DNA of 64,000 bases from Prevotella denticola (GCF_900454835.1 NZ_UGTM01000002.1:992001-1056000); one strand, 5' to 3'; counted from the first letter of the stretch, positions 17,044 through 26,182 are shown. Translations and numbers: made by a program. The notes: generated from the letters alone by a model not told the origin.

Positions 17044-17969
17044 TAGTGTAGATGCCGTTTATCCGCTGTAATCCCACTGTCTCCTTTTTCCTCAAGGAGT
17101 GCGGAGCAAGAGACGATTACCGGGACCGTTCTGGTATCGGCACGCATGGGATAAACCTTGTTTCATGAGGTCAGGGTGCCTGACATTGTTTTTGCAAGAT
17201 GTGGAAAGGCATCTGTAATTTAGCGCAGTCCGGTAAACATTTCATGTATCGGTTACTCTTTAGTGTCTTATTACTCTTTAGTGTCTTGTTAATAATGGCA
17301 GTCATGAAGTAGATAATTAATGGGATTATCATTTACACACACTGATTCTTTCCTGTCAGTGTGTCGAGGACAAACACTAATGGTGTTGAGGGTGTACACC
17401 CATGGTGTCAAGGCTCAGTACGGATCACGTTAAGCATGATAAGAATCAGATAGAAGTTGTTTGTTTGGAAATAAGCTTTCTGAATAAACATCATGATTCT
17501 CTGATAAAGAGGCTACCGCAGAAGAATATACTTTAGGATAAAACATAGTCTGACACTCATCCACGGCAGATGCACCTGTGATCGGTCTGCCGTGAATTTA
17601 TTTTCCTGTCACTGCCGTCACTCTGTAGATACATATAATATACTGATAAAGAATGTGTTAGTGAAGAATGTTAAAAGTGACAGCAAATGAGAAATAAACT
17701 TTTGCAGTAAACAGTCGGTAATTCTGTCCTCATTGTCAGCATCCTGGCCACTATAAACTTTAGAAGATTTTTTATAAGTAGAATGCGTCTACCCCCACGA
17801 AAGAGCTACTGTCCCGTTTTTTATCCTTCCCCTGTTGAGGGGAGTCCCAGGCCTCGTCTCCATCTGTCCCCGGAAATCCTGCTTCACCCAATTCCAGTCT
17901 CCCCCATACAGGGGTATCCCGCCGTCTACTCCCCTCTCCATTCGGAGAGGGGCCGGGGGTGAGGCTTCC
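17044..17969. other. Long intergenic stretch with small repeats and hairpins
   Basis: No gene is supported. It contains an 18-bp direct repeat (17253-17270 and 17271-17288, TTACTCTTTAGTGTCTT plus one variable base), hairpins at 17337-17364 (ACACACTGA/TCAGTGTGT) and 17562-17594 (CACGGCAGA/TCTGCCGTG), and ACACCCATGGTGT near 17396. Next to the ettA stop, 17830-17960 is GC-rich and holds several short hairpins, among them CCCCTCTC/GAGAGGGG. Confidence 0.55.
17562..17594 (+). terminator. Hairpin with T-rich tail
   Basis: CACGGCAGA (17562-17570) pairs perfectly with TCTGCCGTG (17586-17594) around a 15-base loop, followed by AATTTATTTT. It is far (about 520 bases) past the permease stop, so it may end a long 3' UTR or an unrecognised transcript. 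Confidence 0.45.
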
Positions 17970-19667
17970 TTATTCCTCCATCAGTTTTCTGTACCGTCCT
18001 TTCTTTATCTCCTCATTGCCCAGACGGCGTGCCTTGTTGATTTCGTAGTCGGAGAATCCACCTTCGAAGAAGACCACTTCACCGTCACCCTCAAAGGCCA
18101 GGATGTGCGTACAGATACGGTCGAGGAACCAGCGGTCGTGGCTGATGACGACCGCACAGCCTGCGAAAGCCTCGAGACCTTCCTCCAGAGCACGGAGCGT
18201 ATTCACATCAATGTCGTTCGTCGGCTCGTCGAGAAGAAGCACATTGCCCTCCTGTTTCAGTGCCAGTGCCAGCTGCAGGCGATTGCGTTCGCCGCCGGAG
18301 AGGACGGAGCAGAACTTGCTCTGGTCGGTGCCGGAGAAGTTGAAACGTGAGAGATAGGCCCGCGAGTTGATGTCGCGCCCGCCCATACGGATGGTTTCGT
18401 TGCCCTGTGAAACTACGTCATATACTGTCTTGTTCGGGTCGATGTCCTTGTGCTGCTGGTCGACGTATGCCAGCTTCACCGTCTCACCTACCTCGAACGT
18501 GCCGCCGTCGACCTGTTCCAGTCCCATGATGAGGCGGAAGAGCGTTGTCTTGCCCGCACCATTCGGCCCGATGACACCCACGATACCGTTCGGCGGCAGC
18601 ATGAAGTTGAGGTCGTTGAAGAGCACCTTCTCACCAAAGGATTTCTTCACGTGCTGCGCTTCGATCACCTTGTTTCCAAGACGCGGACCATTCGGGATGA
18701 AGATTTCGAGTTTCTCCTCACGCTGCTTCTGTTCCTCGTTGAGCATCTGCTCGTAAGAGTTCAGACGTGCCTTTCCCTTTGCCTGACGTGCTTTCGGTGC
18801 CATGCGCACCCATTCCAACTCTCGTTCCAGCGTCTTGCGCCGCTTGGAAGCCGACTTCTCCTCCTGTTCCATGCGCTTTGTCTTCTGGTCGAGCCATGAA
18901 GAGTAGTTGCCTTTCCATGGAATACCCTCGCCACGATCGAGTTCGAGAATCCACTCGCTCACATCGTCCAGGAAGTAGCGGTCGTGCGTAACGGCGATGA
19001 CCGTACCTTCATACTGCTGCAAATGCTGCTCCAGCCAGTCGATGCTTTCGGCGTCAAGGTGGTTCGTCGGCTCGTCGAGCAGCAGCACGTCCGGTTTCTG
19101 AAGAAGCAGACGGCAGAGTGCAACACGACGACGCTCACCTCCGGAGAGGTTGGTCACAGGCAGATCGCCCTTCGGACATCGCAGCGCATCCATCGCACGT
19201 TCCAAGCGTGAATCGATGTTCCAGGCATCCGTAGCGTCGATGATGTCCTGCAGTTCTGCCTGCCGCTGCATGAGCTTGTCCATCTTGTCGGCATCCGAAT
19301 AATACTCTTCCTGTCCGAACTTCACGTTGATGTCGTCGTATTCCTTCAGTGCGTCATAAATCTGCTGCACACCTTCCATGACGTTCTCTTTCACGGTCTT
19401 TGTTTCGTCGAGCGGCGGGTCCTGCGGCAGATAGCCCACGGAGTACCCCGGACTCCATACCACTTCGCCCTGTGTAGGCTCCACCAGTCCGGCGATGATC
19501 TTCATCAGCGTGGACTTTCCGGCACCGTTGAGACCGATAATGCCTATCTTTGCACCATAAAAGAATGAGAGGTAAATGTTCTTCAGAATCTGTTTCTGGT
19601 TCTGCGGGATGATCTTCGACACCCCCACCATTGAGAAGATAATCTTCTTGTCGTCTACTGTTGCCAT
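17970..19667 (-). CDS. ettA: Energy-dependent translational throttle protein EttA (ABC-F)
   Basis: A 565-residue ABC-F ATPase with two nucleotide-binding domains and no membrane segments. EttA binds the ribosomal E site and gates the first elongation step according to ATP/ADP level. Motifs: Walker A GLNGAGKST and GPNGAGKTT, signatures LSGGERRRVAL and LSGGERNRLQL, Walker B LLLDEPTNHLD and LLLDEPTNDID, and a charged linker between the domains. Length matches the family (about 555 in E. coli). I use the ATG at 19667 because the promoter box covers the alternative upstream TTG. Confidence 0.95.
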   Translation of the reverse strand: MATVDDKKIIFSMVGVSKIIPQNQKQILKNIYLSFFYGAKIGIIGLNGAGKSTLMKIIAGLVEPTQGEVVWSPGYSVGYLPQDPPLDETKTVKENVMEGVQQIYDALKEYDDINVKFGQEEYYSDADKMDKLMQRQAELQDIIDATDAWNIDSRLERAMDALRCPKGDLPVTNLSGGERRRVALCRLLLQKPDVLLLDEPTNHLDAESIDWLEQHLQQYEGTVIAVTHDRYFLDDVSEWILELDRGEGIPWKGNYSSWLDQKTKRMEQEEKSASKRRKTLERELEWVRMAPKARQAKGKARLNSYEQMLNEEQKQREEKLEIFIPNGPRLGNKVIEAQHVKKSFGEKVLFNDLNFMLPPNGIVGVIGPNGAGKTTLFRLIMGLEQVDGGTFEVGETVKLAYVDQQHKDIDPNKTVYDVVSQGNETIRMGGRDINSRAYLSRFNFSGTDQSKFCSVLSGGERNRLQLALALKQEGNVLLLDEPTNDIDVNTLRALEEGLEAFAGCAVVISHDRWFLDRICTHILAFEGDGEVVFFEGGFSDYEINKARRLGNEEIKKGRYRKLMEE

Positions 19668-19691
19668 TGGTTGTTTCGTTTGTTTTGTTGA

Positions 19692-19723
19692 CAAAGATAA
19701 CGAAAATAATCCGTATCGGCAAA
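19692..19723 (-). promoter_or_regulatory. ettA promoter
   Basis: On the minus strand TTTG (19720-19723), 20 bases, then TATCTTTG (19692-19699). The box lies 24 bases before the ATG at 19667. Confidence 0.7.
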
Positions 19724-19912
19724 TTTACGTCTTTTGAGGTATCTGTATACTGCGTGTGCTGCCGCAGTCGGCCCTGTTTTTCCGTATTAATGATGTTTTT
19801 ACTTGCGGGATGTTATAGAACTAAGGAAACAGACCGGAGTCCTACACCTTTATTACTATTACTGTCAATAGGAAGTCTGTGGAGATGTTGTCGACCAGCC
19901 CCCTTTAACTCC

Positions 19913-20413
19913 TCAATATTCCGCCTCCGGCTCCGCTGCCATATACATCCCTGTTCCATCTTCGGGAATCTGATAGGATACAGAGCGGTCCTCGAGATAG
20001 ATATGGTTGAGCGTATAAGCCAGAGAAGCAAGGGTCTGTTTACGTTTTCCTTTCTTCAGTTCGCATTCCCACACCGTAATGCAATGCCAGCCCATGCGTG
20101 CAAGCTGTTGTTGTTCTCGTCTGTCACGCTCCTTGTTACGTGCCACCTTCTTCACCCAAAAGTCGGTGTGGGTCTTGGGGACGACATAATAACGGCATCC
20201 TTCATGTCCATGCCAGAAACAGCCGTTCACGAAAATGCAGGTCCTGTACTTGCGCAGCACGATGTCCGGATGCCCCGGCAGCCGTGGACTGTTCACCCTG
20301 TAACGGAATCCGCACCGCCACAGATATTTCCTGACAATCATCTCTGGCTTGGTGTCCCTGCCTTTGACGGCTGCCATGTTGTCGTGCCGCTGTTGCCTTG
20401 AGAGCGTATCCAT
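19913..20413 (-). CDS. vsr: Very short patch repair endonuclease Vsr
   Basis: A 166-residue mismatch endonuclease. Vsr nicks 5' of T in T:G mismatches that arise when 5-methylcytosine deaminates. Key features match: DTKPE at residues 20-24, PGHPDIV with the catalytic Asp at 50, then FVNGCFWHGHEGC with the conserved histidines near 68-70, and KVARNKERD. I use the ATG at 20413 (MDTLSRQQRHDNMAA); the upstream TTG overlaps the promoter box. No cytosine methyltransferase gene is adjacent, which is unusual since vsr often travels with dcm-type genes. Confidence 0.93.
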   Translation of the reverse strand: MDTLSRQQRHDNMAAVKGRDTKPEMIVRKYLWRCGFRYRVNSPRLPGHPDIVLRKYRTCIFVNGCFWHGHEGCRYYVVPKTHTDFWVKKVARNKERDRREQQQLARMGWHCITVWECELKKGKRKQTLASLAYTLNHIYLEDRSVSYQIPEDGTGMYMAAEPEAEY

Positions 20414-20440
20414 AACTGTACCTCTTACGCTATTACGGTT

Positions 20441-20471
20441 CAAAGGTAAGCATTAATTTGCAGAAGGACAA
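20441..20471 (-). promoter_or_regulatory. vsr promoter
   Basis: On the minus strand TTG (20469-20471), 20 bases, then TACCTTTG (20441-20448), the full Bacteroidetes pattern. The leader to the ATG at 20413 would be about 20 bases. Confidence 0.7.
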
Positions 20472-20597
20472 GGCCCGACAATTCTTTTTACAGGCTTTGC
20501 TGCCGATTGGCAGTCTATTGCCAAAGAATTGACGACAGACTGCCAAAAAGCTGACAAACGCCCGTACGGTCAGAGTAATGCGATATAGTAGAAAGCA

Positions 20598-20660
20598 GCA
20601 GGGACAGATATCCCCTCCATCTGACCAACAGCTTGTCGTAGACGGGGAATCTGTCCCTGC
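20598..20660. repeat. 12-bp perfect inverted repeat after rmuC
   Basis: GCAGGGACAGAT (20598-20609) pairs perfectly with ATCTGTCCCTGC (20649-20660) across a 39-base loop, about 40 bases past the rmuC stop. A second pair, TTGGCAGTCT/AGACTGCCAA, lies at 20507-20516 and 20537-20546. Neither has a T-run. They may act in 3' end formation. Confidence 0.5.
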
Positions 20661-20698
20661 GGAATAGAAATCTGAATGGGAGTCTGGGCTTCTTCCTA

Positions 20699-22030
20699 TT
20701 ACAGCTGTTCCGGTATCTGTTTCTTCGGCGTGATGCCTAATGACTTCATGCCTTCCAGACGGCGGATAATATTGCCCTTGCCTTCGCTGAGCTGTCCCTT
20801 GGCCTTGCTGTAATCCTGCTGGAGTCGTTCGATGCCCGTACCGACCTTGAGGAAAGTCTCGCCGAAGGTGACGAACTTGTCGTAGAGGTCGTTGGACTGC
20901 CGCAGGATTTCGTCTACGTTGTTGTTCAGACGGTAGTTCTGCCACATGGTGCGGGTCAGCTGCAATGCCATGAGCAGGTTGCTCGGGCTGAGCACGATGA
21001 TGTGCTTGCGGAAAGCGTATTGCAGGATAGCCGGATCCGTCTTCATGGCAGCCGAATAACCGCTCTCGTAAGGAACGAACATCAGCACATAGCCTATACA
21101 GCCCGGCACGAGCTTCTCGTAGTTCTTTGCCGACAGCTCGTCGATATGCCTGCGGACCGATGCGGCGTGCTCCTTCAGCAGCCTGTCCCGCTCACTGTCA
21201 TCGGTCTCCCTGAGCGCAGCCTGATACGCCGTCAGCGACACCTTTGAGTCGACGACCGCCCGTTCGTCGCTGGGAAAGACGATGACGGCATCGGGGCGGA
21301 AGTTGTTGCCGTTCTCGTCCTTGTAGTTCTCTTGCAGGAAGAACTGCTGGCCCTTTACCAGTCCGCAGTCTTCCAAGGTCTTTTCGAGAATCATCTCTCC
21401 CCAGTCGCCCTGCATCTTCGAGTCGCCCTTGAGTGCTTTCGTCAGCGAAGCGGCATCGTTGCCGATGCGTTCTGTCTGTTCACGAAGCTCCTTCACGGTA
21501 CGTTCCTGATCCTCACGCATCGCCTTGATGGTCATTTCCTGTTCGGCGTGCAGCCGCTTCATCGCCTCCTCGAAGGTGGTTTTTATCTCCGTCTTGTTGG
21601 CAGTGCCCTCCTTGCTGTTGTTCGCAACGGTCTGGCTGAACGCTTCCAGCCGGTCTTTCAGCGGTGAGAGCAGGGCGTCAAGCCGTTCCTTGTCGGCATT
21701 GTTCATCTTTTCCCGGCTCTCTGCCAGCATCTGTGCAGCCATGTTGCGCACCTCCTCCTGCAACAGCCGGTTCTTCGCCTCCGCCTGCTTCTGCAGTTCG
21801 CTGCGCAGCTCTTCGTTGTGCTTGCGTTCCGCTGCCAGCTGCTGTGCGGCATACTCCTTTGCAACGGCAAGGCGTTCGTCCATGCCTTTCCGCTCCGTAT
21901 CGAGCCGGCTGCGGAGGGCCGCCAGTTCCTCACCGGCCTTGCCGCTTTGCTGTGCCGCCTTGTTCTTCATCCACAGCAGCATGACGACTGCACCGATGAT
22001 GATACCGGACACCAGATAGATTATTTCCAT
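20699..22030 (-). CDS. rmuC: DNA recombination protein RmuC
   Basis: A 443-residue protein of the RmuC family, linked to limiting inversions between short inverted repeats and carrying a nuclease-like fold. One N-terminal membrane segment (about 3-20, YLVSGIIIGAVVMLLWM) is followed by a long coiled coil (about 25-200) and the conserved RmuC domain (about 205-420, with GDWGEMILEKTLEDCGL, RPDAVIVFPSDERAVVDSKVS and LVPGCIGYVLMFVPYE). The ATG at 22030 starts the membrane segment. It stands alone between two hairpin-bounded genes. Confidence 0.94.
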   Translation of the reverse strand: MEIIYLVSGIIIGAVVMLLWMKNKAAQQSGKAGEELAALRSRLDTERKGMDERLAVAKEYAAQQLAAERKHNEELRSELQKQAEAKNRLLQEEVRNMAAQMLAESREKMNNADKERLDALLSPLKDRLEAFSQTVANNSKEGTANKTEIKTTFEEAMKRLHAEQEMTIKAMREDQERTVKELREQTERIGNDAASLTKALKGDSKMQGDWGEMILEKTLEDCGLVKGQQFFLQENYKDENGNNFRPDAVIVFPSDERAVVDSKVSLTAYQAALRETDDSERDRLLKEHAASVRRHIDELSAKNYEKLVPGCIGYVLMFVPYESGYSAAMKTDPAILQYAFRKHIIVLSPSNLLMALQLTRTMWQNYRLNNNVDEILRQSNDLYDKFVTFGETFLKVGTGIERLQQDYSKAKGQLSEGKGNIIRRLEGMKSLGITPKKQIPEQL

Positions 22031-22048
22031 AGTCCTTCTCTGTTTATT

Positions 22049-22078
22049 CTAAAAAACAGCCCCATGGGAGAGGGGCTG
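22049..22078 (-). terminator. Terminator after manA
   Basis: On the minus strand CAGCCCC and GGGGCTG (22072-22078 and 22057-22063) form a hairpin followed by a run of six T. It lies 20 bases past the manA stop and just before rmuC, so rmuC must have its own promoter or rely on readthrough. Confidence 0.8.
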
Positions 22079-22098
22079 ATGACCAAGACATTGCATTT

Positions 22099-23061
22099 TC
22101 ACACATACGATTCCAGGAACTTGACGGTTCCGGAAACCTTCACGGTCGTTGCCGTAGCAGGCAGAAGTACGCTCTCGCCGGCACGGAAAGCGACGGTATT
22201 GCCCTCAGCATCGGTAAGTTCACCCTCACCTTTCAGTCCTACGAGGATGACGAATGAGTCCAGGTCGCTGTAATCGAGCGTCATCGGCTCTGTGAGGTCG
22301 TAGACGGAAGTCGTGAAATACGGACAGCGCACCAGTTCTACCGGTTCGTCCTTCCGTGCCTCATACTGCGTGCGGTAGTCAGGATAGACGGTGTAGTCGA
22401 TGCACTCGGCCGCCTCCCGGGTGTGCAGCTGCCGGTAGTTGCCCTCTTTGTCCTTGCGTTTGAAATCGTAGATGCGGTAGGTGACGTCGCTCGTCTCCTG
22501 TATCTCCGCCAGGAAACAGCCGGCGCCGATAGAATGGATGCGTCCTGCCGGGAGGAAGAACACATCGCTTTCCTTGACAGGATATTCAGCCAGTGCATCG
22601 GTGATGGTGTCGTCTTCCACCATCGACTTGTACTGCTCCGGCGTAATCTGCCGCTTCAATCCGCTTCGGAGGGAAGCGTCGGTGTCGCTCTCCATGACAT
22701 ACCACATTTCCGTCTTGCCGCGTCCCAGCCCTTTTGCCTGTGCCTGCGCATCGGTGGGATGCACCTGTATGGAGAGCTGCTGCCGGGCATCGATGAACTT
22801 CACGAGCAACGGAAACTCATTGCCGAAGCGCGCATAGTTCTCCTTGCCTACCAGCCGCTCCTTCAGCGTGTCGACAAGTGCGTTCAGCGTCCAGCCTTTG
22901 TACTTGCCGTCTGCCACGACACTCTCGTTATTCTTCACGCCGGAGACTTCCCAGCTTTCGCCTACCTGCTTCTGGTCTGAAGCAAGATGCTTGAAAGGTA
23001 CTATCTTTTCACCGCCCCAGAGGGTTGACTTCAACAGAGGATTGAACTTAAACATTTCCAT
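22099..23061 (-). CDS. manA: Class I mannose-6-phosphate isomerase
   Basis: A 320-residue zinc-dependent cupin-fold isomerase that interconverts fructose 6-phosphate and mannose 6-phosphate, feeding GDP-mannose synthesis or mannose use. Motifs: NPLLKSTLWGGEK at the N-terminus, LSIQVHPTDAQA and KTEMWYVMES (zinc ligands), then VFFLPAGRIHSIGAG. Length fits the short class I form. I use the ATG at 23061 (MEMFKFNP), or 23055, because the longer frame starts with a TTG. A full promoter with a 7-bp tandem repeat just upstream lies at 23135-23164. Confidence 0.93.
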   Translation of the reverse strand: MEMFKFNPLLKSTLWGGEKIVPFKHLASDQKQVGESWEVSGVKNNESVVADGKYKGWTLNALVDTLKERLVGKENYARFGNEFPLLVKFIDARQQLSIQVHPTDAQAQAKGLGRGKTEMWYVMESDTDASLRSGLKRQITPEQYKSMVEDDTITDALAEYPVKESDVFFLPAGRIHSIGAGCFLAEIQETSDVTYRIYDFKRKDKEGNYRQLHTREAAECIDYTVYPDYRTQYEARKDEPVELVRCPYFTTSVYDLTEPMTLDYSDLDSFVILVGLKGEGELTDAEGNTVAFRAGESVLLPATATTVKVSGTVKFLESYV

Positions 23062-23134
23062 TTCTTTTTCGTTATATTGGGTTATACTAAACAAGTCCTG
23101 TGGCAAATCCGCCGAGCGGATTCGTTCGGTCTTG

Positions 23135-23164
23135 CAAAGTTACATTTTATTCTGGACATGGCAA
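23135..23164 (-). promoter_or_regulatory. manA promoter
   Basis: On the minus strand TTG (23162-23164), 19 bases, then TAACTTTG (23135-23142). The leader to the ATG at 23061 is about 65 bases. The upstream edge touches a 7-bp tandem repeat. Confidence 0.75.
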
Positions 23165-23167
23165 AAC

Positions 23168-23248
23168 TTTGAGGTTTGAGGTTTGAGATTTGAGATTTGA
23201 GATTTGAAGTTTGAGATTTGAAGTTTGAGGTTTGAAGTTTGAGGTTTG
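23168..23248. repeat. 7-bp tandem repeat (TTTGAGR/TTTGAAG)
   Basis: Eleven full heptamers plus TTTG run without interruption: TTTGAGG, TTTGAGA and TTTGAAG variants. The tract starts four bases upstream of the manA -33 element. Such tracts can change length by slippage, so it may tune the promoter; this is an inference. Confidence 0.9.
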
Positions 23249-23520
23249 TCCACTGTATGCATACGGTTGCATCTCTCAAAAAAGGTTCTCCCGTTAAATT
23301 CATAGAGCAGGAAACAAAAACAGAGGATTATAATGCCGGTCGACAGCGTCTTACCATAACATTATACAGCGACGAGGATAACGCTGTCTCCTCATTTCCT
23401 GCCGATGTGCCGGTGCTCATCACTTACGGAGTTGTCGGTAAACACCAACCGTGTTGAAGCCCCGCCCCTTTGCTGTCTGTCGTCGGAACGGGAGCGGCTT
23501 ACCGCCAGTGTACTGACACA

Positions 23521-23562
23521 AAAAGGTCCCGTCGAGACGAATTATGCCTCAACAGGACCTTT
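23521..23562 (-). terminator. Terminator of the surface-protein operon
   Basis: On the minus strand AAAGGTCC and GGACCTTTTT form a hairpin with a 25-base loop and a T-run. It lies about 60 bases past the stop of the last gene in the five-gene operon. Confidence 0.75.
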
Positions 23563-23620
23563 CTGTATCTGTCATGTGCATTCACGCCTGATGCACCATG
23601 CTTGTCTGTTCAAGGGAAAG

Positions 23621-25174
23621 TTACTTTACAAGCACCTTCCGGGTTGTTCCGTCAGAAGACTTCACGATGTTCAGCCCTCTCTGCAAGTGCTGGAGCCGCC
23701 GGCCGTCAACCGTATAATACTTCTCGGTGGCATTCTTGTTGACGGCGGCATCCTCGATGCCGGCAGTGACGACCGGAGTCGTCATCGGATCACTGGAATA
23801 CTTCTTGCCGTCTTCCTCGTAGACCATCACGACAGACAGCTTCTTGACGGATGCATCGTAGAAGTGGATAATACGCTGATTGTCTACCACCTTGATGTCA
23901 TAGTTCCGCTTGTCCTTATAGCTGAAAGGAATATCGGTCATGTCCTTCTCCAGATCCGTGTACTTTGCCTTCAGAAACTTGAACGGCTCCTTGCTGTCAT
24001 TGACGTAGACGTTATAGTACATCTTGGCCGGGTCGAGGTACTTCCCTTCGACATCTACATTCTTCACATAGAAAGCCAGGGTCGTGGTAGTCGTGGTATA
24101 GTCGTAGCTTTCCACTGCCGAACAGTAGTGCAGCTTCGGGGTCTCCGGCTTAGCAGCCTTGTGCCTGTAAGGGGTCAGCACAAGGTTCTCGTAGCTCTCA
24201 AGGTCGCTGTCGAGCAGATTCTTCGTGCTGCTTCTGCCCTGCACCACACCGAGAATGTTGTCAGCCGTCAGCACGCCGCTTGTCGCATCCACACTGAATC
24301 CGATGTTGTCAACAACATTTGCAGCATCATTGAAAGCGGCGGCATAGGTGTGATACTCCGCCTTATCATAGGAATAGCTCTTGAAATCCGTCTTCTTCGT
24401 CGTACCCAGATACTGGTTCGTCTGCATCACGTACTTGTCGCCGTCCTTGGTGAGCTTCACCCATACGCCGGCAAGTTTGGCACTCTTGAAGATTCCTTTC
24501 AGGTAAAGGTCGTTGCCGTCGACAGCCGCCTCCACGATGCGCGGAGAAGTCACTTCCTTGGCCGTAAGCGTGTACTGCTCCTTCCTGGCCGATGCCGGAG
24601 GGGTGACGAGTTTGTCTTCGAGAGTCTGAATCGTGACAGCCCAGTCGCCGTAGCGGTCTTCCCATACATTCTTGTAAGTCATTCCCAAGATTTCGCTCTT
24701 GGAGCCTACGCCCTGCATCGTGAGCGTCTTGCCGTCCCAGGTGAATATCATGTAATTTCTGTTCTTTGCAACAACCTCGTACTTGTCATTGCCTTTGTTT
24801 CTCAAACGGTTGAGTTCAAGAATACGCTCCGAACCAGAATCATCGTCGTCGTCACCGTTGTCGTCCTTGTGGATAGCCTGCGGCAGGACGGCTTTGTACT
24901 GGCCGTCGCTTACCTTGTCCAGCTTCAGCCATGACTTGCTGTCAAGTCCAGAAAGGGGATTGTAGACGTAGAGGCAGCCATCATCGCCCACCACGATCTT
25001 GGAGACCAGCCCCTCGTACCTGCCTGGTGCCGTGCCTGTCCAGCTCTTCTGTTTCCACGAATCGCTGGTGCGGTACATGTTATCAATCAGTGTTCCCGCC
25101 GGTGTATCCATCCGCTGTGCAGAAGCGGTAAGAGCCAGAAAGAATGCACAAATAGAGAATAAAGTTTTCTTCAT
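23621..25174 (-). CDS. Secreted protein with type IX-like C-terminal tail
   Basis: A 517-residue exported protein. The signal peptide ends near ALTASAQ (residue about 19). The middle contains several beta-rich segments and short acidic stretches (DDNGDDDDDSGSE near residue 100) that I cannot assign. The last 45 residues (YYTVDGRRLQHLQRGLNIVKS, ending RKVLVK) resemble a Prevotella-style C-terminal signal of type IX secretion cargo. The same tail style ends the LRR protein at 50256-51857. It is the last gene of the operon with two BACON lipoproteins, a subtilase and a barrel. Function unknown. Confidence 0.85.
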   Translation of the reverse strand: MKKTLFSICAFFLALTASAQRMDTPAGTLIDNMYRTSDSWKQKSWTGTAPGRYEGLVSKIVVGDDGCLYVYNPLSGLDSKSWLKLDKVSDGQYKAVLPQAIHKDDNGDDDDDSGSERILELNRLRNKGNDKYEVVAKNRNYMIFTWDGKTLTMQGVGSKSEILGMTYKNVWEDRYGDWAVTIQTLEDKLVTPPASARKEQYTLTAKEVTSPRIVEAAVDGNDLYLKGIFKSAKLAGVWVKLTKDGDKYVMQTNQYLGTTKKTDFKSYSYDKAEYHTYAAAFNDAANVVDNIGFSVDATSGVLTADNILGVVQGRSSTKNLLDSDLESYENLVLTPYRHKAAKPETPKLHYCSAVESYDYTTTTTTLAFYVKNVDVEGKYLDPAKMYYNVYVNDSKEPFKFLKAKYTDLEKDMTDIPFSYKDKRNYDIKVVDNQRIIHFYDASVKKLSVVMVYEEDGKKYSSDPMTTPVVTAGIEDAAVNKNATEKYYTVDGRRLQHLQRGLNIVKSSDGTTRKVLVK

Positions 25175-25216
25175 AATCTGATATTTTAGATGAAATAAAT
25201 TATTTGTCCGTGTCTG

Positions 25217-26170
25217 TCAGAAATCATATCCGATACCGACAGTGCAATAACTGCTACCGGCATCAGCCGTTTTCAGCAGATAGGCTCCGTTCAGGCACAG
25301 TCCGTGATACCTGAAACCGGCACCCATCGTAACATGGCTGAGGTCGTGAGAGCCGTATTCATACCCGGCACGCACTGATACCATCTTGTCATAAGTATAT
25401 TCAAGTCCGCCGCCAGCCATGAGGGTCGTGTAATCTGACGGCTGGAAGAAGTAGCGGGAAGACAGGGCAGCCGCCACCTGGTGCCTGTCCGCCACATCCA
25501 CCGACAACGCCCCTCCAACGGCAGCATACGTAGGCATTGATGTCTTGCTGCCGTTTCCATAATCGAGCCGGGGACCGATTGCACCCACCTTGGCATCTAC
25601 CATGAGACGTGCAGACTTACGAGCGACGGTCACGCTGCTGTTCTGATAGGAGGCACCCACGGTGAATGCACCTCCGGTGGCATTCTTCGACAGGTGGCTG
25701 AAGAGGACGCTTCCCGTTGCATAGGCAGCGAATCCCTTGCCGATCATACAGGCATAACCCATGTCGATGGTCCAGTCGTAGGGCTTGTAATCCTTGGTCG
25801 GTTCACCGAGCATATCGTACCCCTTGAACTTCAGACCGCCAGCATACCGGAAGCCGGCAAACGCTGCATGATGCCTGGCGAATTGCCAGCCTACGGTGGC
25901 TGTATAGAGTCCGAATGTTCCGTCAGCCCCTTCTGCCTTTTCGTATAATGAGGCGGAAGCGTCTGCCGTGAACCTCTTGTCTACTGCAAAGAAAGCAGCA
26001 GGATTATTGTAAAGATACATCCCCTCGGCCGCTGCCGACACATTGCCCATAGCAGCAGTCCGTGCATCGGTGCTGGCAGTCAATATCGGGAGGTTCTGTC
26101 CCTGTGCATGGGCCTGCACAGCACAGAAGAGTGCTGTACAAGCTGTTAGAATGATATGTTTTGAATTCAT
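25217..26170 (-). CDS. PorV/PorQ-like outer-membrane barrel protein
   Basis: A 317-residue outer-membrane protein with a signal peptide (cleavage near AHAQG, residue 23). The N-terminal ASTDARTAAMGNVSAAAEG and YLYNNPAAFF segments are typical of PorV/PorQ-family barrels, and the chain ends in an aromatic residue (GIGYDF) as barrels do. PorV acts as a shuttle in type IX secretion and PorQ in the attachment complex; I cannot decide between them, and a dedicated partner of the adjacent subtilase is also possible. The gap to the subtilase gene is 12 bases. Confidence 0.82.
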   Translation of the reverse strand: MNSKHIILTACTALFCAVQAHAQGQNLPILTASTDARTAAMGNVSAAAEGMYLYNNPAAFFAVDKRFTADASASLYEKAEGADGTFGLYTATVGWQFARHHAAFAGFRYAGGLKFKGYDMLGEPTKDYKPYDWTIDMGYACMIGKGFAAYATGSVLFSHLSKNATGGAFTVGASYQNSSVTVARKSARLMVDAKVGAIGPRLDYGNGSKTSMPTYAAVGGALSVDVADRHQVAAALSSRYFFQPSDYTTLMAGGGLEYTYDKMVSVRAGYEYGSHDLSHVTMGAGFRYHGLCLNGAYLLKTADAGSSYCTVGIGYDF

Positions 26171-26182
26171 ACTCGTTTGTAA

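Noticed and set aside
20433..20945. Minus-strand frame overlapping the end of rmuC
   Set aside because: It shares sequence with the rmuC 3' end in another frame and crosses the vsr promoter.
23082..23303. Minus-strand frame through the heptamer tract
   Set aside because: It encodes only the repeat (LKLQTSNFKS-like) and overlaps the manA promoter.
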